Source of the DNA: Edaphobacter aggregans DSM 19364
GTDB taxonomy: Bacteria > Acidobacteriota > Terriglobia > Terriglobales > Acidobacteriaceae
Length of the DNA stretch: 64,000 bases
Direction of reading: 5' to 3'
NCBI RefSeq assembly: GCF_000745965.1
Contig: NZ_JQKI01000021.1
Coordinates: forward strand, 1-64,000
Shown: positions 49,337 to 61,314 of the stretch, piece by piece
Layout: the number at the start of each line of letters is the position of its first letter
Numbering within the stretch: the stretch's first letter is position 1
Notes under the pieces: model-generated
Databases searched by the model: none
What the model saw: the letters and a program-made list of their open reading frames with translations, nothing else
Told to the model about the DNA's origin: nothing
Made by a program: the position numbers and the translations under genes

Positions 49337-49957
49337 ATGCGCTACCTATCCGTCATTCTTGCCTTGACATCGTTCTCTGCCAGCGTCCCGGCTGTGGCTG
49401 ACACTATCTCGTATGGCAGCACGGGCAGTATCGCCCCAACCAGCTTGCTGACCGCCAATGTCACAGGCGATATCATCGGTTACTTCATCGGTCAGCGGGC
49501 CGACCATACAAGTGTCATCCGCATGGTCGATGTAACCAGCGGATACACAAGCGGTTACTTCTTCAACAATCACGCCGCGGCTGCCGGAACCATCGCGAAC
49601 TTCGGTTCCGTCTCCGCCGGAGATGTTCTGGCCTTCGAACTCTCCAACTTCAACTCCGGATTCCTCTTCGGAACCGATCCTTCACACAGTCCTGATGGAA
49701 TCAACCACAGTTACACCGCCGCGTTCGGAGGCGGCACACTGAATGGCGTCTCCGGCCTTCCCGCTGGAACCTATGTCGGCATGGAAGATCTTTTCAACGG
49801 CGGCGACCTGGACTATGACGACAACAACTTCCTCTTCACCAACGTAGGCACGACCACCCAAACCGCCAACACACCGGAGCCCGAAACCCTTGTGTTGCTC
49901 GGCACCGGTATCCTTGGCGTCGCCACCCTCCTTCGCCGCCGCCTCCACGGCCGCTAG
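49337..49957 (+). CDS. PEP-CTERM sorting-domain protein
   Basis: This 206-residue exported protein has a signal peptide (MRYLSVILALTSFSASVPAV, ADT) and a C-terminal PEP-CTERM anchor: TPEPETLVLLGTGILGVATL followed by LRRRL. The middle has a DUF4114-like pattern with YVGMEDLFNGGDLDYDDNNF and low charge. Such proteins are cleaved by exosortase (EpsH) and linked to extracellular polysaccharide or biofilm. AGGAG precedes ATG 49337. No exosortase gene lies in this window. Confidence 0.88.
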   Translation: MRYLSVILALTSFSASVPAVADTISYGSTGSIAPTSLLTANVTGDIIGYFIGQRADHTSVIRMVDVTSGYTSGYFFNNHAAAAGTIANFGSVSAGDVLAFELSNFNSGFLFGTDPSHSPDGINHSYTAAFGGGTLNGVSGLPAGTYVGMEDLFNGGDLDYDDNNFLFTNVGTTTQTANTPEPETLVLLGTGILGVATLLRRRLHGR

Positions 49958-49989
49958 GCCTCTTCACAGACAAACAAAACAGACAAAAC

Positions 49990-50027
49990 AAAGGGCTGGG
50001 CCATCGTTCACTGGCCCAGCCCTTTTT
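49990..50027. terminator. Bidirectional terminator between PEP-CTERM gene and gyrB
   Basis: AAAGGGCTGGGCCA pairs perfectly with TGGCCCAGCCCTTT (14 bp, 8-base loop) followed by T residues on one strand and preceded by A residues, so it can stop both converging transcripts. Confidence 0.85.
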
Positions 50028-50052
50028 CCTTCACACTCCTGCGACGACCTGC

Positions 50053-52785
<2,733 letters not shown>

Positions 52786-52809
52786 TCAACCGGGATTTTT
52801 TGTAACTTA

Positions 52810-52837
52810 AGTATAACACGCGCAGGGGCTGCCCCAA
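52810..52837 (-). promoter_or_regulatory. Candidate gyrB promoter
   Basis: On the reverse strand, TTGGGG (52837-52832) and TATACT (52815-52810) are 16 bp apart, a sigma-70-like arrangement about 110 bp ahead of the gyrB start. Confidence 0.45.
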
Positions 52838-52960
52838 GCCGCGAAAGACACTTCAAAACACGCAGTATCCGGCTGGATTCCGGGCACACTATGTGTCAGT
52901 TCCCGTGGTAGCTCTGATTGCTAAACTCCCTGAAATCAGGTGGCGCGCTCCAGACTCGAC

Positions 52961-53008
52961 GTCATCTCGACCGAAGCGAAGCGGAGTGGAGAGACCCTGT
53001 ATTTTTCG
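52961..53008 (+). repeat. Dispersed repeat, copy 6 (divergent)
   Basis: GTCATCTCGACCGAAGCGAA, then GCGGAGTGGAGAGACCCTGT, is a variant family member seen in many such genomes: same start, different right half. Confidence 0.6.
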
Positions 53009-53177
53009 ACTCTCCAGAGCTCATCGTCTTCCAAGCTTCGCCACAGCAACCCACCCTCCAAACTCCCACCCTCCCCAGACGCATCTTCTCCTCCATCTGC
53101 CCTCTAAGTCCTTGCACCTAAAGTTGTAATGATTCCTCACCCACCCGTTGCTATCTTGATTCCCCAGAGGTGAAGCA

Positions 53178-53513
53178 ATGAAGCTGAATCGTCTTTTGAT
53201 GGCATCTGCACTCTGTCTTTCCTTGGTGGCCTCCCCCTCTGCCTTTGCTTCCGAGCATAGCGGCGGCGGTTGGTTTTCCTCCTTTTTTCACCACGACGAC
53301 CACAGCAGCGATACCGGTCCCGATCACACCAACACGAAGCGCCAGTGCGACCAGAACGGCCAGAACTCCGGCCAAGGCAACAACTGCGATCGCGGCCGCG
53401 GTAACGGCGGTGGCTACTGCGGAACTGGTGGCAGCACTGGTGGCGGCTCCACCTCTGGCGGTGGAACCTCGTCCGGCGGCAGCTCGAGCGGCGGCGGAAT
53501 AATCTACAAATAA
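53178..53513 (+). CDS. Small secreted Gly/Ser-rich protein
   Basis: This 111-residue protein has a signal peptide (MKLNRLLMASALCLSLVASP, SAFA), a His/Asp-rich patch (FSSFFHHDDHSSDTGPDH) and then a low-complexity tail with CGTGGSTGGGSTSGGGTSSG. Three cysteines (in KRQCDQNGQNSG, NNCDRGRG and YCGTGG) could form disulfides or bind metal together with the histidines. It is probably a surface or wall-associated protein; the function is unknown. Confidence 0.65.
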   Translation: MKLNRLLMASALCLSLVASPSAFASEHSGGGWFSSFFHHDDHSSDTGPDHTNTKRQCDQNGQNSGQGNNCDRGRGNGGGYCGTGGSTGGGSTSGGGTSSGGSSSGGGIIYK

Positions 53514-53608
53514 CGAACCACAGCAAACCAAGCTGCCCAATGCAGGGCATACCATCCATGGCCTCGGCAGACTCCCGCCGGGGCCCTCACCTTTTACCCC
53601 AAATTCGC

Positions 53609-53878
53609 GCTGTCAAGCCCCTGTTTTGCGTAACTAACACAAAAACAAGCACATACACTTCAAAAAATCTGCCGATCCATTTCTCCCATTGCGATACACT
53701 GGAAGTAATAAGAAAAATCGGGGCCGCGCGGACAGTTCAAAGCCCGGAATCCATCTTGAATGAATAGTTTACGATCAAACTTCTCGTAAATCAGGACTCT
53801 ACCGCCTCTTGCCCGGCGAAGTACCAGACCAAGTATCGTAAATAGAATACTTTGCGCAATTATGGGGGAGGGGAGGGG
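53609..53878 (+). repeat. Intergenic element, copy C (about 270 bp, possible ncRNA gene)
   Basis: It begins GCTGTCAAGCCCC and ends GGGGGAGGGGAGGGG. Inside are AACACAAAAACAAGCACATA, then CTGCCGATCCATTTCTCCC, a -10-like TACACT (53695-53700, again 25 nt after TGCC) and a weaker hairpin with GGGC/GCCC at 53721-53745. The 3' third has GTACCAGACCAAGT and AATAGAATACTTTGCGCAAT, matching copy B. It lies just upstream of the rpmI-rplT transcription unit. Confidence 0.65.
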
Positions 53879-53983
53879 CAGGGGAGCCGGTACCGGTCCC
53901 GGCTGCTGAAACCCTCCGCTTCCGGACCGATTTCATGTATACTCAAAAGGTTGTCGAAACACGAGCAACCAGTCAGGAACACA

Positions 53984-54181
53984 ATGCCAAAGTTGAAGAC
54001 ACACTCAGGCGCGGCCAAGCGCTTCAAGAAGACCGGCACGGGCAAGTTCAAGCGTGGCCAGTCCAAGATGCGCCACATCCTCACCTCCAAGAAGACCAAG
54101 ACCAAGCGCCACCTGCGCTCGATCACCCTGGTCTCCGAGGCGGATTCGGCCAAAGTCGCCCGCATGATCCCCTACGCCTGA
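53984..54181 (+). CDS. rpmI: Large ribosomal subunit protein bL35
   Basis: This 65-residue ribosomal protein starts [20 protein letters not shown], includes [19 protein letters not shown] and ends ARMIPYA. It is a standard bL35. CAGGA lies 5 bases before ATG 53984. An extended -10-like TGTATACT is found at 53936-53943. infC, usually the first gene of this operon, is not upstream. Confidence 0.95.
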   Translation: MPKLKTHSGAAKRFKKTGTGKFKRGQSKMRHILTSKKTKTKRHLRSITLVSEADSAKVARMIPYA

Positions 54182-54360
54182 GGTTAGGCAAGGGACACAG
54201 GTTTTCAGATCGAGTCGCTGGAGACAGCAAAGGGCCGGCAAGAGCGTAAAGGCCCCTGGAGTGAGCGTAGCGAACTCCACCGAGATCTGAAGTAGCAAGC
54301 GAGTGAAGAGGCAAGCCTTACCTCCAGCCGCTAAACGTAGTACGCAAAAGGAGAATCACC
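54182..54360 (+). promoter_or_regulatory. rpmI-rplT spacer, possible L20-binding leader
   Basis: The 179-bp spacer is unusually long for two ribosomal genes. It holds inverted segments such as TGGAGTGAGCGTAGCGAACT, with TGGAGT facing ACTCCA. L20 is known to repress its own operon by binding structured mRNA in other bacteria; that use here is inferred only. Confidence 0.35.
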
Positions 54361-54744
54361 ATGCCCCGTGTAAAACGGAGTACAAAGCGCAGCGACCGCC
54401 GCAAAAAGATCCTCAAGCGCGCGAGTGGCTACTTCCTCACCAAATCCAAGCTCTACCAGGCAGCCCAGGAAGCCGTCGAGCGCTCCCTGATGTTCGCCTA
54501 CACCGGACGCAAGCAGAAGAAGCGCCAGTTCCGCTCCCTCTGGATCGTCCGCATCGGTGCCGCCGCCAAGCTGAACGGCATGAGCTACTCGACCTTCATC
54601 GACGGCCTCAAGAAGGCCGGCAACGGCCTCGATCGCAAGATCCTCGCCGACATCGCCGCCAACGACGCAGCCGGCTTCACCGCACTCGCCGAGCATGCCA
54701 AGGTCGCCCTCGCCGCCGCGAAGTCCGCCAAGGCAGCAGCGTAA
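54361..54744 (+). CDS. rplT: Large ribosomal subunit protein bL20
   Basis: This 127-residue RNA-binding protein is needed early in 50S assembly. [20 protein letters not shown] is the standard start, followed by [20 protein letters not shown]. The C-terminus is slightly extended with an Ala-rich end ([14 protein letters not shown]). AAAGGAG precedes the start, and a perfect terminator follows. Confidence 0.96.
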   Translation: MPRVKRSTKRSDRRKKILKRASGYFLTKSKLYQAAQEAVERSLMFAYTGRKQKKRQFRSLWIVRIGAAAKLNGMSYSTFIDGLKKAGNGLDRKILADIAANDAAGFTALAEHAKVALAAAKSAKAAA

Positions 54745-54764
54745 ACACGACACAAACGCATCCA

Positions 54765-54798
54765 AAGAAGCGCGGCGAAAGCCGTGCTTCTTCTTTTT
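54765..54798 (+). terminator. Rho-independent terminator of rpmI-rplT
   Basis: AAGAAGCGCGGC and GCCGTGCTTCTT form a 12-bp stem with a single G-T pair, a GAAA tetraloop, and a following T-run (54794-54798). Confidence 0.9.
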
Positions 54799-54838
54799 AT
54801 CCACTGCGTTTGAACGTCAAGGGAAGTATCCTCTAACC

Positions 54839-56227
54839 ATGCCGCCCGCCGAAGCCCAAGAAGCCCAGAAGAGCCTCCGCTACGACTCCGGCAACTCGAA
54901 CCCCGCATCCGCGAGCTTCGAATCCTGGGGACGTTACCCCACCTACGCAGCCAAAGTCATTCCGCTGCACTGGCAGAGTGACTTTCCCGCCGTCGCGCGC
55001 GACCTGCACAACGGCATCCTCCCGGTAGGCCTCGGCCGGAGCTATGGTGACGTCTGCCTGCTCAAGGACGGCAACCTGATCGCGACCCCGGCGATGAACC
55101 GCCTCATAGCCTTCGATCCTGAGACCGGCCTGCTCACCGCCGAAGCCGGCATCTCGCTCGCGCAGATCCTCGACTTTGCCGTCCCCCGAGGCTTCTTCCT
55201 CCCCGTAACCCCGGGCACGAAGTATGTCACCCTCGGCGGAGCGATCGCCAACGACATCCACGGCAAGAACCACCACGTCGCCGGAACCTTCGGCCGCCAC
55301 GTCACCCAGTTCGAGTTGGTCCGCACCGACGGCACCGTCCTCCACTGCTCGCCATCAGAAAATCGCGAGTTCTACTCCGCGACCATCGGGGGCCTCGGCC
55401 TCACCGGCCTCATCCGCTGGGCGACGCTTCAACTCAAGCCCATTGTCTCCCGCCTCATCGACTACGAAGGAATCCAGTTCCACGGCATCGACGAGTTCCT
55501 CGCCCTCACCGAGGCCAGCAAGGAGATCGAGTACACCGTAAGCTGGGTCGACTGCACCTCCACCGGAAAAAACTTCTGCCGCGGAATCTTCATGCAGGGC
55601 GACCACTCGACCAAGCGCGCCGAACTGAAGCCCTCGCCCGAGCCGAAGCTCGTCTTCCCCTTCGACGCCCCCGGCTTCGCCCTGAACCACTTGAGCGTCG
55701 CGGCCTTCAACACGCTCTACTTCCACAAGCAGATGAGCAAGCGCCAGGTCGCGCTTCACGACTACGAGCCCTTCTTCTACCCTCTGGACAAGGTCCTGCA
55801 CTGGAACCGCATGTACGGCAAGCGCGGCCTGCTTCAGTTCCAATACGTCATCCCGTGGAACAACGCCCGCGAAGGCACCGTAGCGATCCTCAAAGAGGTC
55901 GCCAAGTCCGGCCTGGCCAGCTTCCTCGCCGTTCTCAAAGCCTTCGGCGACGCTCCCTCGCCCGGCCTGATGAGCTTCCCCAAGCCCGGCATCACGCTCG
56001 CGCTCGACTTTCCCATCAAGCCTGACAAGAGCTTCCCCCTCTTTGAGCGCCTCGCCGACATGACGCTCGAATTTGGTGGAAGGCTCTATCCAGCCAAAGA
56101 CGCAGCAATGACCGCCCTGCACTTTCAGGCCTTCTATCCCGAATGGAAGCAACTGGCTCGTTTCCGCGACCCAATGATCACCTCGAGCTTCTGGGAGCGC
56201 GTCACCGGAGACCAACCGCATCTATGA
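54839..56227 (+). CDS. FAD-linked oxidase, decaprenylphosphoryl-ribose oxidase-like (DprE1-like)
   Basis: This 462-residue protein has an FAD-binding type 4 domain (LPVGLGRSYGDVCLLKDGNL; FLPVTPGTKYVTLGGAIAND with IHGKNHHVAGTFGRHV) and a C-terminal substrate domain. The IHGKNHH-G-FG block is the hallmark of DprE1, which oxidises polyprenyl-phospho-ribose at C2'. Together with the SDR whose start overlaps its stop, it would epimerise ribose to arabinose. A matching UbiA-type enzyme is encoded at 25072. Some relatives act on other sugars. ATG 54839 is chosen; the upstream frame overlaps the terminator. Confidence 0.85.
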   Translation: MPPAEAQEAQKSLRYDSGNSNPASASFESWGRYPTYAAKVIPLHWQSDFPAVARDLHNGILPVGLGRSYGDVCLLKDGNLIATPAMNRLIAFDPETGLLTAEAGISLAQILDFAVPRGFFLPVTPGTKYVTLGGAIANDIHGKNHHVAGTFGRHVTQFELVRTDGTVLHCSPSENREFYSATIGGLGLTGLIRWATLQLKPIVSRLIDYEGIQFHGIDEFLALTEASKEIEYTVSWVDCTSTGKNFCRGIFMQGDHSTKRAELKPSPEPKLVFPFDAPGFALNHLSVAAFNTLYFHKQMSKRQVALHDYEPFFYPLDKVLHWNRMYGKRGLLQFQYVIPWNNAREGTVAILKEVAKSGLASFLAVLKAFGDAPSPGLMSFPKPGITLALDFPIKPDKSFPLFERLADMTLEFGGRLYPAKDAAMTALHFQAFYPEWKQLARFRDPMITSSFWERVTGDQPHL

Positions 56228-57006
56228 CTCAAACCGCAATCGCAGTGAATGGAGCGGCGAACGCAGCTCCGCGCAAGATTCTCGTCCTCGGGGCGACCTC
56301 CGGGATCGCCGAAGCAACGTGCCGCATCTGGGCCTCGCGCGGTGATAGCCTGTTTCTCGTCGCCCGCAACCCAGAGAAGCTCGCCGCCGTCGCCGCCGAT
56401 CTCCGCGCTCGTGGCGCCAGCTTCGTCGAAACAGCGGTCGCCGATCTCGACGACACTGACGCGCATCCTGCTTTGCTGGCCCACGCAGTCAACTCGCTCG
56501 CAGGCCTCGATGTCGCTTATCTTGCCCACGGCGTTCTCGGTGATCAGACACGTGCCGAGCAGGACTTCAACACTGCGGCGCACATCCTCTACACCAACCT
56601 GATGGCACCGGTCTCACTCCTCACCTGGCTGGCGAACTTTTTCGTCCAGCGGCACGCCGGAACCATCGCGGTGCTCTCCTCGGTCGCGGGCGATCGAGGA
56701 CGCAAGTCAAACTACGTCTACGGCTCCTCGAAGGCCGGCCTCTCGGCGTTCCTCGCTGGACTGCGCAATCGCGTGGATCGCGAGGGCGTTACCGTCCTGA
56801 CGATCAAGCCCGGACCGACGAAGACCGCGATGACCTCAGGGATGAAGGGCTCGGAGAAGTTCGCCGACGTGAACGCTGTCGCGAAGTCCATCGTCGCCGC
56901 CATCGACAAGCGCGTCGACAATCTCTACGTTCCGTTTCAGTGGCAGCCGATCATGTTCGTCATCCGCCACATCCCGGAGCGGGTCTTTAAGAAGTTGAAC
57001 CTTTAA
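56224..57006 (+). CDS. Short-chain dehydrogenase, DprE2-like
   Basis: This 260-residue NAD(P)-binding SDR carries RKILVLGATSGIAEATCRIW (TGxxxGIG-type motif), AYLAHGVLG, a catalytic Ser in VLSSVAGDRGRKSNYVYGSS and YxxxK in YVYGSSKAGL. It resembles DprE2, which reduces the keto intermediate formed by DprE1 to the arabinose epimer. The ATGA overlap with the preceding stop indicates coupled translation, and the fixed pairing supports the shared pathway. Confidence 0.85.
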   Translation: MTQTAIAVNGAANAAPRKILVLGATSGIAEATCRIWASRGDSLFLVARNPEKLAAVAADLRARGASFVETAVADLDDTDAHPALLAHAVNSLAGLDVAYLAHGVLGDQTRAEQDFNTAAHILYTNLMAPVSLLTWLANFFVQRHAGTIAVLSSVAGDRGRKSNYVYGSSKAGLSAFLAGLRNRVDREGVTVLTIKPGPTKTAMTSGMKGSEKFADVNAVAKSIVAAIDKRVDNLYVPFQWQPIMFVIRHIPERVFKKLNL

Positions 57007-57025
57007 ATCTCCAGAGAACGCAGGT

Positions 57026-58045
57026 CTAAATTTCTAACGAGCGCAGGTCGACGCGCCTTCGGATCTGTTGCTGCTGCGCCATCTGCTGCTGGCGCGTTGT
57101 CTGCGGCTGCTCAGGCAGCTGCGTCGCCTTCTCCACCAGTATCGACCAGTCCTCCGGCACTGGAAGCTCCTGATCGAGCCCTGTCGTCGCCTCGCTCGGG
57201 GTCACGCGAACCGCTACGGTCAGCTCGCTGCCTGCCTGGCCCCGAAACATGCCGCGTGTTGGGGGAACATCGGCATAATCGCGGCCGATGGCCGTACGGA
57301 TGTGACGGTCTCGCGCGAGCAGCCAGTTGGTGGGATCGAATCCGACCCAGCCAAGCTGCGGCAAAAATGCCTCGACCCAGGCGTGCGTGGCCGAGTGCAG
57401 CGAGCGATCGTGGTCATGCGCTCCGTGAAACAGGTAGCCGCTGACATAGCGACAGGGAATCCGCAGCTTCGAACGCACGAGCGCGGTCATGATGTGAGCA
57501 AAGTCCTGGCAGACGCCGGCTTTGGTGCTGAGGGCCAGATCGATCGACGAGTCGACCTTGGTGGACTTCGGCTTGTAGTCGAAGTGCTCGTAGATCTGCT
57601 GGTTCAACTGGTGCAGCACCATCAGCGGATCGTCATGGCGGCGAACGTCAAGCTCCGTCGCCAGCGATTCCAGCGCGTCAGTCGGCTGAGCGAACTCGCT
57701 CGGCAAAAGCATCTCCCAGTAATCGCCCTGCTCCACCATTGCATCCAACTCGGCCCATGCATCCGGGGCGAGGAAAGACGGAATATGCGCCGGGGGCATG
57801 ACTTCGACGACCGATTCCGCGACGATCACAAGTTGCGGGTGCTGGCCGGGAATATCGAAGTGATGCACGTGGTTGGCAAGGTGATCGCGATAGCTGAAGA
57901 CGCGGCAGCGCGGGCTGACCGAGAGATGAAAGGTGAGGCAGCGCTGCGTCTGGTCGCTGCGCGGATGCATCCGCGTCTCCATCATGCTCTCGCTTACCGG
58001 ATCGCTGTAGAGGAACTTCGTGAGATGTCGAATCGAGTAGTACAT
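57026..58045 (-). CDS. Transglutaminase-like cysteine protease/peptidase
   Basis: This 339-residue protein has an N-terminal beta-sandwich region (MYYSIRHLTKFLYSDPVSES) and a transglutaminase-like core. The catalytic Cys is in TKAGVCQDFAHIMTALVRS, the His in SATHAWVEAFLPQLGW, and the Asp in VGFDPTN. It is the third member of a reverse run with alpha-E and ATP-grasp genes, a conserved trio thought to make or process a small peptide-like compound; the product is unknown. The start is ATG 58045, with AAGGGA. Confidence 0.88.
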   Translation of the reverse strand: MYYSIRHLTKFLYSDPVSESMMETRMHPRSDQTQRCLTFHLSVSPRCRVFSYRDHLANHVHHFDIPGQHPQLVIVAESVVEVMPPAHIPSFLAPDAWAELDAMVEQGDYWEMLLPSEFAQPTDALESLATELDVRRHDDPLMVLHQLNQQIYEHFDYKPKSTKVDSSIDLALSTKAGVCQDFAHIMTALVRSKLRIPCRYVSGYLFHGAHDHDRSLHSATHAWVEAFLPQLGWVGFDPTNWLLARDRHIRTAIGRDYADVPPTRGMFRGQAGSELTVAVRVTPSEATTGLDQELPVPEDWSILVEKATQLPEQPQTTRQQQMAQQQQIRRRVDLRSLEI

Positions 58046-58059
58046 TCCGAAAGTCCCTT

Positions 58060-59016
58060 CTAGCCCGCCAGTGCAGTCTGAACCGAGTAGTCGACGTAAA
58101 GCTCGTAGATCATGCGATGAATCTCGCGGCACTGCGCCTGAATATTGCGGAGCGCGGCGACGACGTCCTGGCGCAGGATGTCGTCGATGCTGCTGAAGCT
58201 GAGCTGGGCGCTCAGGCGTCCAGAGAGGCGATGCAACGGCTCGGCGCGGCTTTTTCCACTCTCACGCTGGATCGCCTCCAGCGCGCATTGCATGCTGTCG
58301 ATCGCGAATCGCAGGGAGTGAGGAAACTGCTCGTCCAGCAGCAGGAACTCGAGGATCTGGTTTGGCGTAAGGTCCGCGGTGTAGACCTTGCAGTAGGCCT
58401 CGAAGGCGGTGGCAGAGCGCAGCAGTCCCATCCATTCCAGGTACTCGCTGCCCTCCGGAAGCCGTTCGGGGTGAACCCAGAGATCGTCGTGATAGGCCTC
58501 TATCAGCATGGCAGTGGCCGTGGCGCGCTCGATGAACCGTCCCACCTGAATAAACTGCCATCCTTCGCCGTGGCTCATCGTGGAATCGGTGATGCCCTGG
58601 AACTGATGAATGGAATCCATCACCATCTGCAGGAACTCGGTGGATTCCATCTCAGCTGCGATCTCCGGCTTCGTGACCTGGAGATAGAGCGAGTTGAGCC
58701 TGTGCCACTGCTCGGTGGAGATCTGCTCGCGGACGTGCCGCGAATTCTCGCGGGCGGCGACGATGCAACGCACGATCGACGCATGAACGTTCGTATCGAA
58801 GGAGAGCATCCGCGTAAGGGTGTCAGGGTCGTCGGTCCATTCCACGTCGCGCGGATTGCCAAGCGCTCGCAGAACCCGCAGCCAGCGATGCTCCGAACTG
58901 GTGGAGCTCTCGTCGAGCATCAGGTTCAGGTTCACATCCAGCAGACGAGCCGTGTGCTCGGCGCGCTCGAGGTAACGGCTCATCCAGTACAGGCTATCGG
59001 CGACGCGGGACAGCAT
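58060..59016 (-). CDS. Alpha-E (DUF403) domain protein
   Basis: This all-helical protein of 318 residues begins MLSRVADSLYWMSRYLERAE and has HTARLLDVNLNLMLDE, the defining start of the family. The function is unknown; it always accompanies the circularly permuted ATP-grasp and transglutaminase-like proteins. The start is ATG 59016, with GAGGGAG 6 bases before it. It lies 14 bp from the transglutaminase gene. Confidence 0.9.
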   Translation of the reverse strand: MLSRVADSLYWMSRYLERAEHTARLLDVNLNLMLDESSTSSEHRWLRVLRALGNPRDVEWTDDPDTLTRMLSFDTNVHASIVRCIVAARENSRHVREQISTEQWHRLNSLYLQVTKPEIAAEMESTEFLQMVMDSIHQFQGITDSTMSHGEGWQFIQVGRFIERATATAMLIEAYHDDLWVHPERLPEGSEYLEWMGLLRSATAFEAYCKVYTADLTPNQILEFLLLDEQFPHSLRFAIDSMQCALEAIQRESGKSRAEPLHRLSGRLSAQLSFSSIDDILRQDVVAALRNIQAQCREIHRMIYELYVDYSVQTALAG

Positions 59017-59027
59017 CGGCATCTCCC

Positions 59028-60494
59028 TCACTGGCTCAGCACCCATGTGTCTTTGCTTCCGCCTCCCTGCGACGAGTTGACGACCAGCGATCCTCGCTCG
59101 AGCGCGACGCGGGTCAGGCCGCCGGGAACGACGGTGACGCGGTCGCCGTAGAGAACGTAGGGGCGAAGGTCGACGTGTCGCGGCTCCAGCGAGTCCTCGA
59201 TCAGGCAGGGAGCGCGGGAGAACGAGATCGTCGGCTGGGCGATGTAGTTGCGCGGATCGGCTTCGATCCTCGCGGCGAACTCCTCGCGCTGCGCAGCGGT
59301 GGACTGCGGCCCGATCAGCATGCCGTAACCGCCGCTCTCACCAACGGCTTTGACGACCAGTTTGTCGAGGTTTGCGATCGTATGCTGCCGCTCACTTGGG
59401 CGTGTCATCAGATAGGTCTCGACGTTCTTGAGCACAGGCTCTTCGGCGAGGTAGTAGCGGATGATGTCGGGCACGTAAGCGTAGAGAGCCTTGTCGTCGG
59501 CGACTCCAGTTCCGAAGGCGTTGGCAAGCGTGACGTTGCCGGCGCGATAAGCGTTGAAGAGTCCCGCGACGCCGAGCATCGAATCCGGGCGGAAGGCGAG
59601 CGGATCGATGAAGTCGTCGTCGACGCGGCGGTAGATGACGTCGACGCGGCGAAGACCGCTGGTCGTCCGCATGTAGACGATGTTGTCGTGAACGACGAGG
59701 TCGCGGCCTTCCACCAGCTCGATTCCCATCTGACGGGCGAGATAGGCGTGCTCGAAGTAGGCGGAGTTGAAGACTCCGGGCGAGAGCAGAACGATGTTCG
59801 GCTCGGGACGTCCTTCGGGGGCAAGAGAGCGCAGTGTTCCCAGCAGCAGCTGCGTGTACTGCTCGATGGGCCGGACGTTGTAGCTGCGGAAGAGCTGAGG
59901 AAAGATGCGCTTCATCACGCGGCGGTTGGTCAGCATGTAGCTGACTCCGCTGGGGACGCGAAGGTTGTCCTCGAGGACGACGAACTCGCCGTTTTCGAAG
60001 CGGATAAGGTCGGTTCCGCAGATGGCGATGTAGATGTTGCGCGGCACCTGCAAGCCGATCATCTGGCGGCGATACTGGCGGCAGCTGAAGACGATCTCGC
60101 GCGGGACGACGCCGTCGCGCAGGATGCGGCCTTCGTTGTAGATGTCTTTGAGGAAGAGGTTCAGCGCGGTGATACGCTGCGTGAGTCCGGACTCAACCTT
60201 CTCCCACTCCGCGGCGGTGATGATGCGCGGTAGAAGATCGTAGGGGAAGATCTTCTCGGTTCCTTCTTGGCGACCGTAGACGGTAAACGTGATGCCCTGG
60301 TTGAGGAAGCTGAGGTCTGCGGCCTGCTTTCTGCGTTGCAGCTCGTCGGCTGGAAGCGAGGAGATGTGTCCGAAGAGCAGCTCGTAGTGACGGTGAAGCT
60401 CGCCTTCCGCGATGAACATCTCGTCGTAGGCATAGTCCAGCAGATAGCTTTTGAGTGACGTCTGCGCGAACTGCATGGACTGGTTTTGGGCCAT
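59028..60494 (-). CDS. Circularly permuted ATP-grasp protein (DUF404/DUF407)
   Basis: This 488-residue enzyme is predicted to form amide or peptide bonds with ATP. It has [60 protein letters not shown] and [17 protein letters not shown], all typical of the type 2 ATP-grasp group. First gene of the three-gene cluster. An AAGG site precedes ATG 60494. The product and substrate are unknown. Confidence 0.9.
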   Translation of the reverse strand: MAQNQSMQFAQTSLKSYLLDYAYDEMFIAEGELHRHYELLFGHISSLPADELQRRKQAADLSFLNQGITFTVYGRQEGTEKIFPYDLLPRIITAAEWEKVESGLTQRITALNLFLKDIYNEGRILRDGVVPREIVFSCRQYRRQMIGLQVPRNIYIAICGTDLIRFENGEFVVLEDNLRVPSGVSYMLTNRRVMKRIFPQLFRSYNVRPIEQYTQLLLGTLRSLAPEGRPEPNIVLLSPGVFNSAYFEHAYLARQMGIELVEGRDLVVHDNIVYMRTTSGLRRVDVIYRRVDDDFIDPLAFRPDSMLGVAGLFNAYRAGNVTLANAFGTGVADDKALYAYVPDIIRYYLAEEPVLKNVETYLMTRPSERQHTIANLDKLVVKAVGESGGYGMLIGPQSTAAQREEFAARIEADPRNYIAQPTISFSRAPCLIEDSLEPRHVDLRPYVLYGDRVTVVPGGLTRVALERGSLVVNSSQGGGSKDTWVLSQ

Positions 60495-60565
60495 GGAAGA
60501 ACCTTGAGTATAGCGACAGCCCTGCGGCGGGCCAAAACATATTCTGCTGCGGACGGGGCAGCAAA

Positions 60566-61201
60566 TTACTTTTCCAGCCTGTGGCCTTCTTTGCTGAAGT
60601 AGCTCAGCTGACGTCGATAGCAGCGCTGGTGCTCGAGGTCGAAGGCAATGCAGGAGTCGAAGGGCTTGGAGTAGACGTGCAGGCTAATGCAGCCGGTCGT
60701 TCCAGCGTTTTCGATCTGATGTATGGTTTGGAGCTTGTCGACTGTAACCATGCCGCTTCCTTCGACGCAGCTGAGGGTGCGGACCTTGTCGATCTGAAGC
60801 TCGGTGGCTCCGCCGAGGCAGTCAATGTTGACGACGTTCTGGTTTTCAGGAGCGTTGCAGCGGGTGTGATGGTACTCGTGGGTGAGGACTTCTCCCTGCG
60901 AGATGGTCATCCAGCCGAGCTGGCCGTTGTGGGTGTGGATGGCAGTCTTCTGGCCGGGCGACCAGCAGATGGTCATCACCTCGAAGAGTTCGTCGCGGTA
61001 GATCAGATTGCGGGTGTAGAAGCTGTCGCGCCACCAGACGTAGTCGTGAAGGGCTTCGCGGCGCAACGTGGTTGCAGCCATGTATGCGGCGATCCGTTCC
61101 TTGGTGATGAGATCCCGCTCCAGGTCTTTTAGTCCCGCTACGAAGTCCGCTACTCCGGTCCGTAGCGGGTGAGTACAATCGGCAACGCCTGTGGTCGTCA
61201 T
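60566..61201 (-). CDS. Cysteine dioxygenase-type cupin
   Basis: This 211-residue cupin has [20 protein letters not shown] with two of the iron-binding histidines, and a late His in [14 protein letters not shown]. This fits cysteine dioxygenase type I, which oxidises cysteine to cysteine sulfinate, or a related thiol dioxygenase (3-mercaptopropionate). The Cys-Tyr crosslink partner residue cannot be fixed by eye. The start is ATG 61201, with AGGGAG. Confidence 0.82.
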   Translation of the reverse strand: MTTTGVADCTHPLRTGVADFVAGLKDLERDLITKERIAAYMAATTLRREALHDYVWWRDSFYTRNLIYRDELFEVMTICWSPGQKTAIHTHNGQLGWMTISQGEVLTHEYHHTRCNAPENQNVVNIDCLGGATELQIDKVRTLSCVEGSGMVTVDKLQTIHQIENAGTTGCISLHVYSKPFDSCIAFDLEHQRCYRRQLSYFSKEGHRLEK

Positions 61202-61314
61202 GGTCAAACTCCCTGCGCGAATAGATCTCGACGCGCAGTCTCTATTATCCACCTCCCCGGACGACGAAACTCAAGGAAAATAGTCGCGCCGCCAAGGGGA
61301 GGCTCTTAGAGGTA

